Source: Polytrichum commune (lineage: Eukaryota > Streptophyta > Polytrichopsida > Polytrichales > Polytrichaceae). Taken from it: a stretch of 64,000 bases of DNA. The stretch is from contig OX485806.1 in assembly GCA_950295325.1 (NCBI GenBank), forward strand, positions 36,146,001 through 36,210,000, written 5' to 3'. The notes under the pieces were generated by a model that was not told the DNA's origin, made no database searches, and worked only from the letters and a program-made list of their open reading frames with translations. The translations under genes were made by a program, and so were the position numbers. This document shows positions 33,495 through 43,028 of this stretch, one piece after another. Each line of letters opens with the position of its first letter. Position 1 is the stretch's first letter.

Positions 33495-34196
33495 ATTGGG
33501 GCCCCGAGTAGTGTTGATTCTTGAAGGTTGCAGTCCACAAGGTTGACGCTGATATTGCAAGAGCATGCTCACATGTTGTACACCAAATGCTAACATAAAG
33601 GGGTCCTACTAAATCACGTAACAATATTTTAGAGGGGACTAGTAGTCGCACTACATGTAACACACATTCACTTTATATGATAAGATTTATAAATTGTGGA
33701 TTCCATGATCAGAATCAATATCTTATAATACACAAGGCTTTACATAGAAGTAGTGGAAGCTAAAGTTTTATTTGGTCAGAGATTGTAATGTATTTATAGT
33801 TGTTTTTCTTATGGAGGAGTTGAAAGCGAAGCCACAATATACCCAAGTTATTTTGACCCAAGAGGCCTTTCCGGGTCCTGTTGTTATCATTACTAATAGG
33901 CTAACTACTATTATAATGATAACATGCCTAATTGCTATTGTAATGATAACAAGTGGTCATGCTCTAAGCCTTGAAAGCTCCATTTCCGATTGGAGTAGAA
34001 AATAGATGTTTCTACCAATACAAGAGGGACCAACCTTGAAACCAAGCTCCTCAAGATGAGGCACATGTTAAGGCCAAACCTCTTTTACCTGGGCCCACAA
34101 ACTAGGTTCCGTAACTAGTATTTTTGAACATGCATGGCCTTTCACATGTCATTTTGTCATCAATTTGTCATCAATTTGTCATCAAATTTTTTTTCA
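33495..34196. other. Unclassified stretch
   Basis: An ATTGCTATTGTAATGATAAC-type short repeat lies near 33905-33950 and repeated ATCAATTTGTC units at 34155-34185. No gene was seen. Confidence 0.3.
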
Positions 34197-34224
34197 AGTG
34201 GGCCCTCTCTCTAGACTACTAGGC
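34197..34224 (+). repeat. 28-bp inverted repeat, left arm
   Basis: AGTGGGCCCTCTCTCTAGAC...TAGGC is the exact reverse complement of 35390-35417. The pair brackets the L1 fragment and may mark the ends of a 1.2-kb unit. Confidence 0.85.
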
Positions 34225-34253
34225 ATCAATTTGTCATCAATTTGTCTAGTAGT

Positions 34254-34280
34254 CTATAGACATCAAATTGATGTCTATAG
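34254..34280. repeat. 27-bp palindrome
   Basis: CTATAGACATCAA, a single A, then the exact reverse complement TTGATGTCTATAG. Confidence 0.9.
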
Positions 34281-34868
34281 ATTTTCATCGCATGTTGCTT
34301 AAAGGAATAGATGAGGGGGCCATTACATGAGGGAATCACCAGGGGGCTTATTAGCCTATCCCTAAAGAAGAGGATTCCATAGGTCTTAATTACTGGAGAC
34401 CAATTACTTTATTAACATCCAACTACAAAATCTTCACCAAAGTTTTACAACTTAGGCTTCAACCTATTTTGAGAGATGTGATTAGCCCGGAACAAATTGC
34501 ATTCCTCCCACTACGGTTCATCTTAGACAACATAGTTTTAACCCAAGAAACACTACATTGGGCCAAGGCATCGAAACAACACACGGTGTTCCTAAACTAG
34601 ACTTTTCTAAGGCATATGACAAGGTATTATGGAGGTTCCTTTTTAGCATAATGCAGAAAATGAATATTTGCGAAAAAATCATTCAATGGGTTAGGCTACT
34701 GTTTGAGAACGCCTTGGAATATGTTCAAAAATATGCATGGAATCTTATGTGGCGGTGTTTCGCGTCCAAGGGGCCCCGCCTCCCCTTGAAGTGGGCATGT
34801 TTTCTTGGTTTTTAATTCATGGGCGTTGGCTCGGTTGGCCTTCTGTCTCAAAAAAAATTTAAAAAAAT
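34281..34868 (+). pseudogene. L1 LINE: RT N-terminal fragment joined to 3' end
   Basis: Broken frames read HRMLLKGIDEGAIT, LNYWRPITLLTSNYKIFTKV, then LRDVISPEQIAFLPLRFILD and LDFSKAYDKVLW (about 34595-34630). These are the fingers and first catalytic block of an L1 reverse transcriptase (FSKAYD carries the first Asp). Around 34740 the coding sequence stops abruptly and the L1 3' UTR follows (GGGGCCCCGCCTCCCC...TGTCTCAAAAAAAA), so the YADD half and zf-RVT domain are deleted. This is an internally deleted copy. Confidence 0.8.
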
Positions 34869-35134
34869 GCATGAAATCTAGATATTATGGATAAACTTGA
34901 ATGAAATTTATGATTAATAAATAGCCAAAAATATAACAAAAACTTCACGGACTGTACGCATGGCCAACAAAATAGCAAGACAGCACTGTGGCCCACAAAT
35001 TCAATGGTGGCCCAAATGACAAAATGGCTCAATGGCGGTCCAAAATAACCGTGGTCTGGACAACACAACTGATAATTGTGTTCATCGCAAGTGTACAAAA
35101 GAATCATAATCTCTACTTGTGACAGCCAACGCCA

Positions 35135-35280
35135 AATGAATTAAGAGCCTCATCTTGGCTTTGGCTGCATTGACGTTCTGTCTCAAAAAAAGAAAAAGAA
35201 GAAGAAAGAAGTAAAAAAGAAGAAGAATTAAGAACCATGAAAAACACGGCCACATTGAGGGGATGTGGTCAAGTGGGGTG
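35135..35280. mobile_element. Mirrored L1 3'-end fragments
   Basis: AACGCCAAATGAATTAAGAG...TGACGTTCTGTCTCAAAAAA resembles an L1 3' end on the plus strand. Just downstream, ATGAAAAACACGGCCACATT followed by GAGGGG resembles the same UTR on the minus strand. Both are degraded. Confidence 0.4.
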
Positions 35281-35295
35281 GGGCAGAGAGTTGGA

Positions 35296-35372
35296 GACCC
35301 CACGAACCCCATGCCCCATGAGACTCGAGGTACATTGAAGTACAATTGGAGCATAAATATATAGTAGTAATC
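35296..35372 (-). repeat. Inverted partner of 8938-9003
   Basis: GCCCCATGAGACTCGAGGTA and GAAGTACAATTGGAGCATAA match the reverse complement of the 8.9-kb segment. Confidence 0.6.
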
Positions 35373-35389
35373 TTCTTCATCCGCCGTTG

Positions 35390-35417
35390 GCCTAGTAGTC
35401 TAGAGAGAGGGCCCACT
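35390..35417 (-). repeat. 28-bp inverted repeat, right arm
   Basis: Exact reverse complement of 34197-34224. Confidence 0.85.
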
Positions 35418-36449
35418 CTAAAATCGCTCTCAGGGTTTGGGAGATTTTTGAGCTCAACCAGCTAAAATTTGCCCCTTCACAACTTCTACCGGTTTTTCCA
35501 CGATTTAACCAGTTGCAAACTTGTTGCCATTGATTTGGTGCGGCCAATATCCCATATTTTTTTTTCAAGTGCCGGCTAATTTCCTCTCCATTATAATGAC
35601 AACTCGCCAAAAACTTGGGCATTGATAAGTAAGCCAATTTCCAATGTAGAAAAATTATATCTACAAACAATATACACCATTCAACAACAACGTCCAAAGA
35701 ACATATCAACATACAACAATAATATGTAATGATATCAACATCCAACAACAATTATCAACAATTCATTACATACAAGAAACAACAACAATGATCAACAATT
35801 TATCCATAGCAAGAGTTGAATCTGAAATAACCCATCAACATGTTGATGGCCATGGATTTATTCTTCTATCATACCTAGGTCTTAAAACCTCATATTAGAT
35901 TTGAGGCCATAACATGAGAAAAGAGTAACCTAACATACCATACTATATACAAAAATGAAATTCATCAACTGTTAGAGTCAAAATCAACAGTATCATCTTC
36001 ACCTTCAAGAGGAAAACACCCTAAAAGGTATCTATGTGGATGTGAAAACAACCATCTAAACTTTGTAGAGTTCCTTCGTAAAGCTATGGCTTCCATTAGT
36101 ACGTTATCAAGATCACCACAAAGATCTTTCATGGACACACGCACAATACATTTTAAACGCTAGCCTTCAACAATGAAGCAAAAGCTTCGCCTGTCTGCCA
36201 TTCACCAAATCGCTACAAGCCTACAATGAACACATAACCTAAACCCTAGAACTAGATGATATCCGGCCCTAGATGAATCAAACCGGATGAACTCCACCTA
36301 TTTCACAATTTGTCTAAGTAAAAATCCTCCTCCTCAAAATGGTTGCTGGTTGAAATCCGTTATTTTTTTTAAAAGCATTGGTTTCACATCCTCCACTTTC
36401 CCAATTCAACTGGACTTTTCACAAAACCAACCGGCCGTCATTACACTAA
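35418..36449. other. Unclassified stretch
   Basis: CAACAA-rich DNA at 35680-35800. No coding frame with recognisable content. Confidence 0.3.
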
Positions 36450-37249
36450 TAGGCCCCCCACACATACTGGTGGTGGGCGGCAGTGAACGGGCGAACACCA
36501 TTCACTGCCACCAGTATGTGTGGGCGTGTTCGCCTGTACCAAAGGGAGGCTGGACATGTAATTGGCTTGAGTCTGAGAAATAACCAAGGTGAAGTTTAAT
36601 CCGTCGAGCGGTTAGGTACAGATGAACAAGTTGAGTTTGAGAATTAACCAGGTTGAGGTTCGAGAACTAGTGGTTAGGCATAGATGAACGAGTTGAGTTT
36701 GAGATTTAACAAATTTCAAGTTCGAGAATTGGCAGTTAGGTATAATGAACGAGTTTAGTTTGAGATTTAACCAAGTTGAAGTTCGAGATTTCAAGATAAT
36801 TACCAATCATTTTCGGTGAATCTATGGAATATGTCTAATATAAATAAAAGAAATACCAAAAGATGGCAACATGTCAAACTAAACTTACTAAACAAAGCTT
36901 ACTATGTGGAATTACACAATGCTATATCTATTTACTGTACATCTCATGTTTTACCAACAAATGTTAAATTGATAGTTTGGACATTATAAAACATTGACAA
37001 CTTTACTTGGTAGAATTTTATTTCATTAGTAAAAGGATATAGCACCTTGTAAATCCAAATAGTAAGTCACACTAAATATCATATTTGACTAATTGTCCAT
37101 GGAGATTTTTTTGGCATGATCGGTTAAATTTCTATTCTTTCCAAGTCCGATTGGTTACATGTTGCATGAACTTTCGGTTTTTTCTTTATTAATTCGAGGT
37201 ATGTACTCTATATTCCTCTAGAACGCTTGATAAGTTTGGTGATGTCTTG

Positions 37250-37620
37250 TTCAACCGGCTTATTTCTCGAATTCACCGGTTCATATTTGTGACTTAAGGT
37301 ACAAAATTATTGTGAAGTCTCGAACTTCAAGCAGGTTATTTCTCAAACTCACCAGTTCATCTTTGTAACTTAAGGTACAAAATTATCGTGAAGTCTCGAA
37401 GTGCAATTGGGTTATTTCTCGAACTCACCATTTCATCTTTGTAACTTAAAGTACAAAATTATCGTGAAGTCTCGAACTTCAAGTGGGTTATTTCTCAAAC
37501 TCACCGGTTCATCTTTGTAACTTAAGGTACCAAATTATCGTCGAGTCTCGAACTTCAACCGGGTTATTTCTCAAAATCAACTAGTGCATCTCTTTGTAAC
37601 TTTAGGTACCAAATTCTCCT
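37250..37620 (-). repeat. Subterminal tandem repeat, about five 77-bp units
   Basis: Each unit holds GAAGTCTCGAACTTCAA, GGTTATTTCTCAAACTCACC, TTCATCTTTGTAACTTAAGG and TACAAAATTATC. The opposite arm at 36550-36800 carries four related shorter units. Confidence 0.85.
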
Positions 37621-37769
37621 AAGAGCGTCCCCACCAGACCGGGTATGGGGCATGCCAACGCCAAAAATGGGGCATCCCGGGTTCTTAGGTGGCGGTACCT
37701 ACATAAATTAAGCCCTACCAATGTCTGGTCCCCCATAATTTAGAACCGGCCCGGGTATGGTAAAGGGGA

Positions 37770-38945
37770 GACGTTAAAGTTCCCCCCACAAACTTATAGG
37801 GGAGGTAGATTCGGGCAGGGGCAGCCGCCTGGCCAAAAATTCCAGATTTTCTGGACCCGACCGTAAATTGCTGCCCACCTGCCTGATTTCGGAAAAACCA
37901 TTGCCCTTGCATTCTTGAAGGCCACTTATCCACAAATCCCATATTGAGTGCACTTCACCTTCAAGGTCCAAAATCCAATATGTATGTTCACTTCCATTGA
38001 GTAAATAAGCAATTGACTCAGATTTCATTTTCAAAACGAAACCGTCAATAAAGCATGTAAATAACTAGGAAGTCAAAAATATTATAAAACCCTCATTAGC
38101 ACCGAGGTTATGATTTTTGTGACTTGCCATTGCAAGGGTCTTTGTCATTCTAAAATGGAAATAAATTTAGTGGTTTAAAATTAGTATGTTAAATATTATA
38201 GTCTTTTAGTTAATACTTTCTACTTTCACAAAGTTTTCATACGCATTTAAACTAATTAAGTGCGATTGAATGTAATTAAGTCTAGTTAATTCAGATTAAT
38301 CCTAATTAATGATAAAATATACTTACTAGAATTAATCATAATTAATTCTAATAAGTCTATTTTATTATTAATAAGGCTTAATTCATTTGGTAAGCATACA
38401 TTCTGATTTAATTGGGCTTAATTAGTATTAACCAGGATTAATTAGACTTAAATACATTGAATTACACAACTAGTTTAAATTCATATTAATTCTTTGTGAA
38501 AGTAGAAGGTATTAACTCGATTATAATACCTAACATACTAAAAATAAAACAGAAAAATTATGTTCCATATTAAGAATGACAAAGACCCTTTCAATGGCAA
38601 GTCACAAAAATCATAACCTCAGTGCTAATGAGGGTTTTATAATATTTTTGACTTCCAAGTGATTTCCATACTTTAATGGCCGTTTCACTTTGGAAATGAA
38701 ATCCGAGTCAATTGCTTATTTACTCAATGGAAGTGAAGATATATATTGGATTTTGGACCTTGAAGGTGAAGTGCACTCAATATGGGATTTGTGGATAAGT
38801 GGCCTTCAAGAATGCAAGGGCAATGCTTTTTTCGAAATCGGGCGGGCGGGCAACAGCTTACGGTTGGGTCCAAAAAATCTGGAATTTATGGCCCGGCAGC
38901 TGCCCCTACCTGAATCTACCTCCTCTATAAGTTTGTGGGGGGCAC
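37770..38945. repeat. 1.2-kb near-palindrome
   Basis: The two halves meet near 38360 in a TTAATTA-rich centre. Landmarks mirrored across it include CACAAAGTTTTCATACGC / AATTCTTTGTGAAAGTAG, AAGGGTCTTTGTCATTCT / AGAATGACAAAGACCCTT and AACTTATAGGGGAGGTAGAT / ATCTACCTCCTCTATAAGTT. Identity appears lower in the centre and higher in the outer 500 bases. Confidence 0.85.
37774..38034 (-). CDS. Mirrored hypothetical ORF, left arm (86 aa)
   Basis: This minus-strand frame matches the plus-strand frame at 38690-38950 at 70 of 86 residues with no indel. It contains SESIAYLLNGSE, YWILDLEGEVHSIWDLWISG and ARRLPLPEST. I recognise no domain. Outside the arms nothing supports a gene, so it may be open by chance and mirrored because the DNA arms are mirrored. 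The lack of stops and frameshifts in both arms despite 16 residue changes is the only hint of constraint. Confidence 0.3.
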   Translation of the reverse strand: MKMKSESIAYLLNGSEHTYWILDLEGEVHSIWDLWISGLQECKGNGFSEIRQVGSNLRSGPENLEFLARRLPLPESTSPISLWGEL

Positions 38946-38950
38946 TTTAA
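38690..38950 (+). CDS. Mirrored hypothetical ORF, right arm (86 aa)
   Basis: This is the partner of 37774-38034. The start ATG, length and stop are at equivalent positions. Differences cluster in the segment NAFFEIGRAGNSLRLGPK. Function unknown; it may be only a mirrored by-product of the palindrome. Confidence 0.3.
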   Translation: MEMKSESIAYLLNGSEDIYWILDLEGEVHSIWDLWISGLQECKGNAFFEIGRAGNSLRLGPKNLEFMARQLPLPESTSSISLWGAL

Positions 38951-39528
38951 CGTCCCCCTATAATAAAGACCTTCCCCCGCCATAAATGGTTCATATAACG
39001 GCCCGCCAAGAGATTACTTTAATATCAGATACTCCGATATCCTACTTTATCCCATGTCAGATAATAGGTGTCGTTGTCTTAGGGCCGCTTTACACTACGG
39101 TGGAGAAGTGCACCGGTCAGTCAAGAATTTTCGCCCAAGACATGGTTGTCTGAGGCGGGGGATGGTATGCCGGAGAAGATGAAAAGACAATAAAATAATG
39201 CTTGAAGAAGTCTTGACCGGCCGTAGTGTAACCACCTAGAGGAGAAGTGTATTGGACAAACTTCACCAAGAGGAGAAGTCCACCGTACTACTTCACAAAA
39301 CGGTCAAAGCCGGCCATAGTAGAAACCTTACCCCCTAAATGACCATTGTATTGATATTTAAACAATTTAATTGATAAAAAAATAAAATGTATATGGCAAT
39401 GTTTTAGAACTTCTTTCATGACAATAATTTATTTGAAAATGTTCCACCTCTATAATACATCCAAATTAAGGTAAATAAGTAGGTAACATTATCTTCTTAT
39501 TGATTCCTAAAGAAATAACATGTTGGTA

Positions 39529-40292
39529 TAGTCCAACCTTGTTAATACGACACTCGTTTATACGACACCCTCAATATTACGACACATTTTTACGAGACGA
39601 AAATTTTTAGTTCAAAACTCCCTCTTTTATTTGACTACAACACTCGATAGTGCAATATATAGAATCTCCGTTTTGTCATATTATAGAGGTAGTTAATGCT
39701 AGAATTCCTTTCATCTGCAATGTACATCTAAAATACATCCATCTTCACTTGGGAACCACTTGGGAACTTCACTTATTATTGGGAACTTAATGATAATTAG
39801 GGTTACTAGTGTAGGATGGACATGGTTAGGGTGAGGGTGGCCTCATGCCTAGTATGTTGCCTTGTACACGGGTGATATAGTATCACCAGTATCTTGATGC
39901 TAAACGTCATGCATCATTGTAGTCTAGTTTCTTATTAGAGAACTCTTTATATTTTGGTATTAATGAAATGATTAGTTTCCAAAAGTTAGATGGGAATTTA
40001 GATAAGATGAGAGTTGCTAACTTGGGTAGGCAACACCAAAGATCTTTGGACTCTTATTTGAAGAGTTCTTGAGAATATTTGTAATTGTTTGGAGTTATAA
40101 GTTATTATTTCATACCATCTATATTGCTTAAACTCGTTGTATATATTTTTAAGCTCATATTACTTATGTTTTCATATTCCCTCAATAATATGACAACTTT
40201 ACGTCATTTTTCATATTAATGAGAAGACGATAACTCAATAATACGACTTTTTTTGGATTACCCAAAAATGTCATACTAAAGAGGGAGAAAAA
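39529..40292 (+). mobile_element. Pogo-like element with internal deletion
   Basis: It starts TAGTCCAACCTTGTTAATAC just after TA (39527-39528), with TACGACAC motifs repeated subterminally. It ends AGAGGGAGAAAAA before TA (40293-40294). The 3' half (39898-40292) is homologous to 19880-20277 and encodes the transposase tail (DAKRHASL, FQKLDGNLDKM, QHQRSLDSYLKSS) up to a stop near 40071. The catalytic region is deleted. It is nested in Harbinger-like element 2. Confidence 0.75.
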
Positions 40293-40309
40293 TAATGCAA
40301 AGATTTCTC

Positions 40310-40690
40310 TCGGGCTATCACCCCCCCCTTACCTTCATAACCACGTGCGATAAAAGTTTGCTACCCTATATTATATGCCATATATAATTTAATTTGTTTT
40401 TCTACACATGCATAATCATTGATAATATCTTTTGTATATTTTTTGAAATTTTTAGGCATCTTAATTTTTGTAGTAAAATTTTCAAGTCAATTTTGCGCCA
40501 ATATTTTATTTTTATTTTTAAAAATCATCAAATTTGGTTATTATTTGTTTACTATGTAATAGATACTGTGTATATTTACTCATGAAAAAAAATTGATAAA
40601 ATTTTGACCCATTTTGGTGACGCTATATGTAAAAAATAGATTTGTTTTATCGCACGTGGTGTTCAACTTGATAATGAAGTGCATCCCCCC
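40310..40690 (+). repeat. 380-bp dispersed repeat, copy 1
   Basis: It is homologous to 53525-53904: CATAACCACGTG, GATAAAAGTTTGCTACCCTA, TTTTGACCCATTTTGGTGA, ATCGCACGTGGTGTTCAACT. ACCACGTGCGATAAAA at the left faces ATCGCACGTGGT at the right, giving subterminal inverted motifs. This is MITE-like. Confidence 0.75.
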
Positions 40691-41297
40691 AAGAGATTTC
40701 TCTAAGGAAGAAATATATTATTGAAGTTGGAGTTCTCCGGAGGCCAAGTTTCTTGTCTGAGGCTTTGAGGTTGCCCAAGAAACTTGACCTCCGCAGAACT
40801 CCCCTTGGAAAAAGTGTGGCCACGTTGCCAACCATGTCATTATTTCATCCATGTACAAAGTTCTCCACCAAAGGACTCTTGGCCGTAGTGTAAACCACCA
40901 CCGGACAAGAGTGTCACTCTCGGCCAATCAAATTTCATAATTCCCCTAGAATTCTTGACCGGAGGACTTCTCCACCGTAGTGTAAAGCGGCCCTTATTGA
41001 TTGCTTCCTAATTATACCAGGGGTATGCCTAGGCTTTGGTGGGCTTTGACTCAAGATGAATTGCTGCTCAAGATGAAGGGCTCCCCAAAGGTATAAAATA
41101 TTATATACTCTATTTGGCGTGTACCCGATCTGGTGGAGATGCTCTAAAGTCTCAAACTCCAAGCGGATTATTTCTCAAAATCAACCAATTCATGTGAAAC
41201 TAACCGCCGATTCTCCTTGGTTCTCGTGCACACATACTGGTGGCAATGAACGGAGTATGCCCGTTCACTGCTGCCCACCACCAGTATGTGTGGGCGG

Positions 41298-41705
41298 GTC
41301 AGGCACCACGGGCCTTGGCTTGGTGGTTAGGGCTCATGACCCCCAATGAGGAGGTTGTGGGTTCCATTCCCCATGCTGGCGTGGTGCTCACCACCTTAGT
41401 CCACCCAACTATGGTGGGGGGTCCTTGGACCTTGTTGTATGGGTACCTCAAAGCCCTTTGGGGGGATACCATGTCCGGTATCTTCAAGGCACTAGTGGCT
41501 AGCTAGGAACTAGTATGGTGTGTCACTATAGTGCCCATCCTCGAAAGGGGAGAGTAGTATTGCCTCAATGTCCCCTTGTCCGGTGGGCATCGGGTCATTG
41601 ACATTACGAACGGACACTTTATTCACGCCGGCCCCTTCAAAGGGACCGGAGTTTCTATCTATCTGGGCGGGTCTCCAAATAATTTTTTTTTTAAAAAAAG
41701 AAAAA
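41298..41705 (+). mobile_element. tRNA-derived SINE with 15-bp target-site duplication
   Basis: The 408-bp element starts GTCAGGCACCACGGG. TGGCTTGGTGG (about 41325-41335) fits a Pol III A box, and GGTTCCATTCC (about 41361-41371) fits a B box, at tRNA-like spacing. The 3' end is A-rich (AAAAAAAGAAAAA) after a T tract. A perfect duplication AGTATGTGTGGGCGG flanks it (41283-41297 and 41706-41720). The insertion lies in the terminal hairpin of the foldback element. The body beyond the tRNA-like head is long for a plant SINE. Confidence 0.85.
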
Positions 41706-41739
41706 AGTATGTGTGGGCGGCCTATATAAGACAGCCTAT

Positions 41740-41830
41740 ATAAGACAATGGAAAATCTAGGATTTAAAATACTTTCTGCAGGCTCCCCCCGCCGCGGCAG
41801 CCTGCAGCCGCCACCCTGATTGATTCTGTC
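41740..41830 (-). repeat. Short repeat shared with 33107-33177
   Basis: In reverse orientation it reads CAGGGTGGCGGCTGCAGGCT, then GGGAGCCTGCAGAAAGTATT and TTAAA, closely matching the hairpin tip at 33.1 kb. A CAGGG end is typical of hAT ends, but no partner end is visible. Confidence 0.55.
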
Positions 41831-42087
41831 TGCGGTACCGCACCCCTGCCTTTCAGGAGCAGCCGTTCGGCTTCTGCCAAGTGTCATTGTCCACCTTGTA
41901 AGAACATCATTGGCTGGTTTCCGAGTCATTCAGGCGACCAGTCAGGTTCCTAATATTGGATCTGCATAGAATAGGGGGAGCAGCCGTTGTTTATTGTAGA
42001 TTTTCAGAAAATACAAGGGGGGTTTCAGAAACTACCAGAGGTTCACAATTTGGGGGGCTTGAAACCCCCCTGCGAACCAGTGATCGG

Positions 42088-42298
42088 GGAGATTTTTGGG
42101 CATAAATCGGTTGAGATCCTAGTGTTTGCAAGTCCAGCCGGCTACATGTTGACATCCTCGGTTTTCCTTTATAAAAGTGGGGTATGTTCTATAAATTCCT
42201 CTAAAATGATTGGTAATTTTCATGTAGTCTTGAACTTCAACCGGTTATTTCTCCAACTCAACTAGTTTATCTGTAACTAACTGCCGGTTCTCCTTGAT
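42088..42298 (-). repeat. GGTT-rich dispersed repeat, reverse copy
   Basis: Reverse orientation, from GGAGATTTTTGGGCATAAAT through CCGGCTACATGTTGACATCC to CTGTAACTAACTGCCGGTTC and TCC. It spans the whole single arm seen at 30536-30750. Confidence 0.75.
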
Positions 42299-42325
42299 CA
42301 TAGCTTCGAACCTGTCACAAGCATT

Positions 42326-42456
42326 CTACGTGGCATTGTCTCGCGCCCGAGGTGTCATGCCTCCCCTTGGTGAAGGCATGTTTTTTCTCTTGGTTTTATT
42401 AATTTGGCGCTGGTTGCATTGGCCTTTTGTCTCAAAAAAAAAACAAAAAAAAACCA
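42326..42456 (+). mobile_element. 131-bp L1 LINE tail with perfect 13-bp duplication
   Basis: Contains TCTCGCGCCCGAGGTGTCAT, GCCTCCCCTTGGTGAAGGCA, TGGCCTTTTGTCTC and an A-rich tail. TGTCACAAGCATT flanks both sides (42313-42325 and 42457-42469). It is an extremely 5'-truncated retroposition event. Confidence 0.9.
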
Positions 42457-42543
42457 TGTCACAAGCATTTGGGTTCAATGAACAACATGATTCAAGCTTT
42501 ATTTGAATACATAGTAGACAAAGTATGATTAGGATAGCAACTA

Positions 42544-42772
42544 CACTCTAAACTTTGTAAACCACCAAAGATTTCAAACCACAAACTTGCACACATCACG
42601 ATGTCATCATTGTAATTATTGTCATTATAGCAATGTTGAGTCTGTGATGTTCCATAATGTCACATGCTACCCTAATTCTTTTTTATCACGCATCCATGTT
42701 AACACTACATAACTCCTTAATATCATGTGCATTTTTGGTTGCCAAAAGCATGATTTTATGGAGTTTAGAGTG
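42544..42772. mobile_element. CACTCTAAA-type MITE
   Basis: The left end CACTCTAAACTTTGTA and the reversed right end CACTCTAAACTCCATA flank 229 bases, with TA before the left end. The interior shares the CCATAATGTCACATGCTACC and GGTTGCCAAAAGCATGATTT blocks with the copies at 21.4 and 26.3 kb. Confidence 0.7.
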
Positions 42773-43028
42773 AACTTAAGTCTATTATTAGGGTAACTTG
42801 ATATAGAATCCAAGGTTGTTGCATAATACCATACCATGTTAAACTTGTACCTATCTATTGGACCAGAAGGACAATCGTGAAGTCATGACCAGAATATGCC
42901 TTCCTACTTCCGATCAGACAGTGTCCTCTCCTCCCTCGTATTCTTAAAGCTGCAAAGAACACTGACCCCAAGAGCTTCAAGTACTTGACTAGGCCGATCA
43001 CTGGGTAGGCCGATCATTTGGCAGGACG

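Larger units (their letters stand above)
39082..40993. mobile_element. PIF/Harbinger-like element 2 (TTA duplication)
   Basis: The left end GGGCCGCTTTACACTACGGT and the following GGAGAAGT are matched exactly by the reversed right end, and similarity extends to CAAGAATT. TTA flanks both sides (39079-39081 and 40994-40996). GGCCGTAGTGTAA-type motifs repeat inside both ends (39220 and 40890). It is non-coding apart from a nested pogo-like insert. It sits inside element 1. Confidence 0.85.
37623..41144. mobile_element. PIF/Harbinger-like element 1 (TAA duplication)
   Basis: The left end GAGCGTCCCCACCAGACCGG and the reversed right end GAGCATCTCCACCAGATCGG match at 17 of 20 bases. TAA flanks both sides (37620-37622 and 41145-41147), and the foldback repeat resumes at AGTCTCAAACTCC. 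A 3-bp TWA duplication is typical of PIF/Harbinger. The interior is dominated by a 1.2-kb palindrome carrying two mirrored 86-codon frames. No transposase or Myb-like frame is seen, so it is non-autonomous. Confidence 0.75.
36452..41722. mobile_element. Foldback-like element hosting nested insertions
   Basis: The outer ends GGCCCCCCACACATACTGGT and (in reverse) GGCCGCCCACACATACTGGT match over 41 bases with two differences, with TA on both sides (36450-36451 and 41723-41724). Each end folds into its own hairpin because CACATACTGGTGG faces CCACCAGTATGTG. Inside the hairpin come subterminal tandem repeats of the GGTT-rich family: four units at 36550-36800 and about five inverted units of roughly 77 bases at 37250-37620, with a final unit displaced to 41148-41219 by the nested insert. 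Without insertions the element is about 1.3 kb. It is non-coding. Confidence 0.75.
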
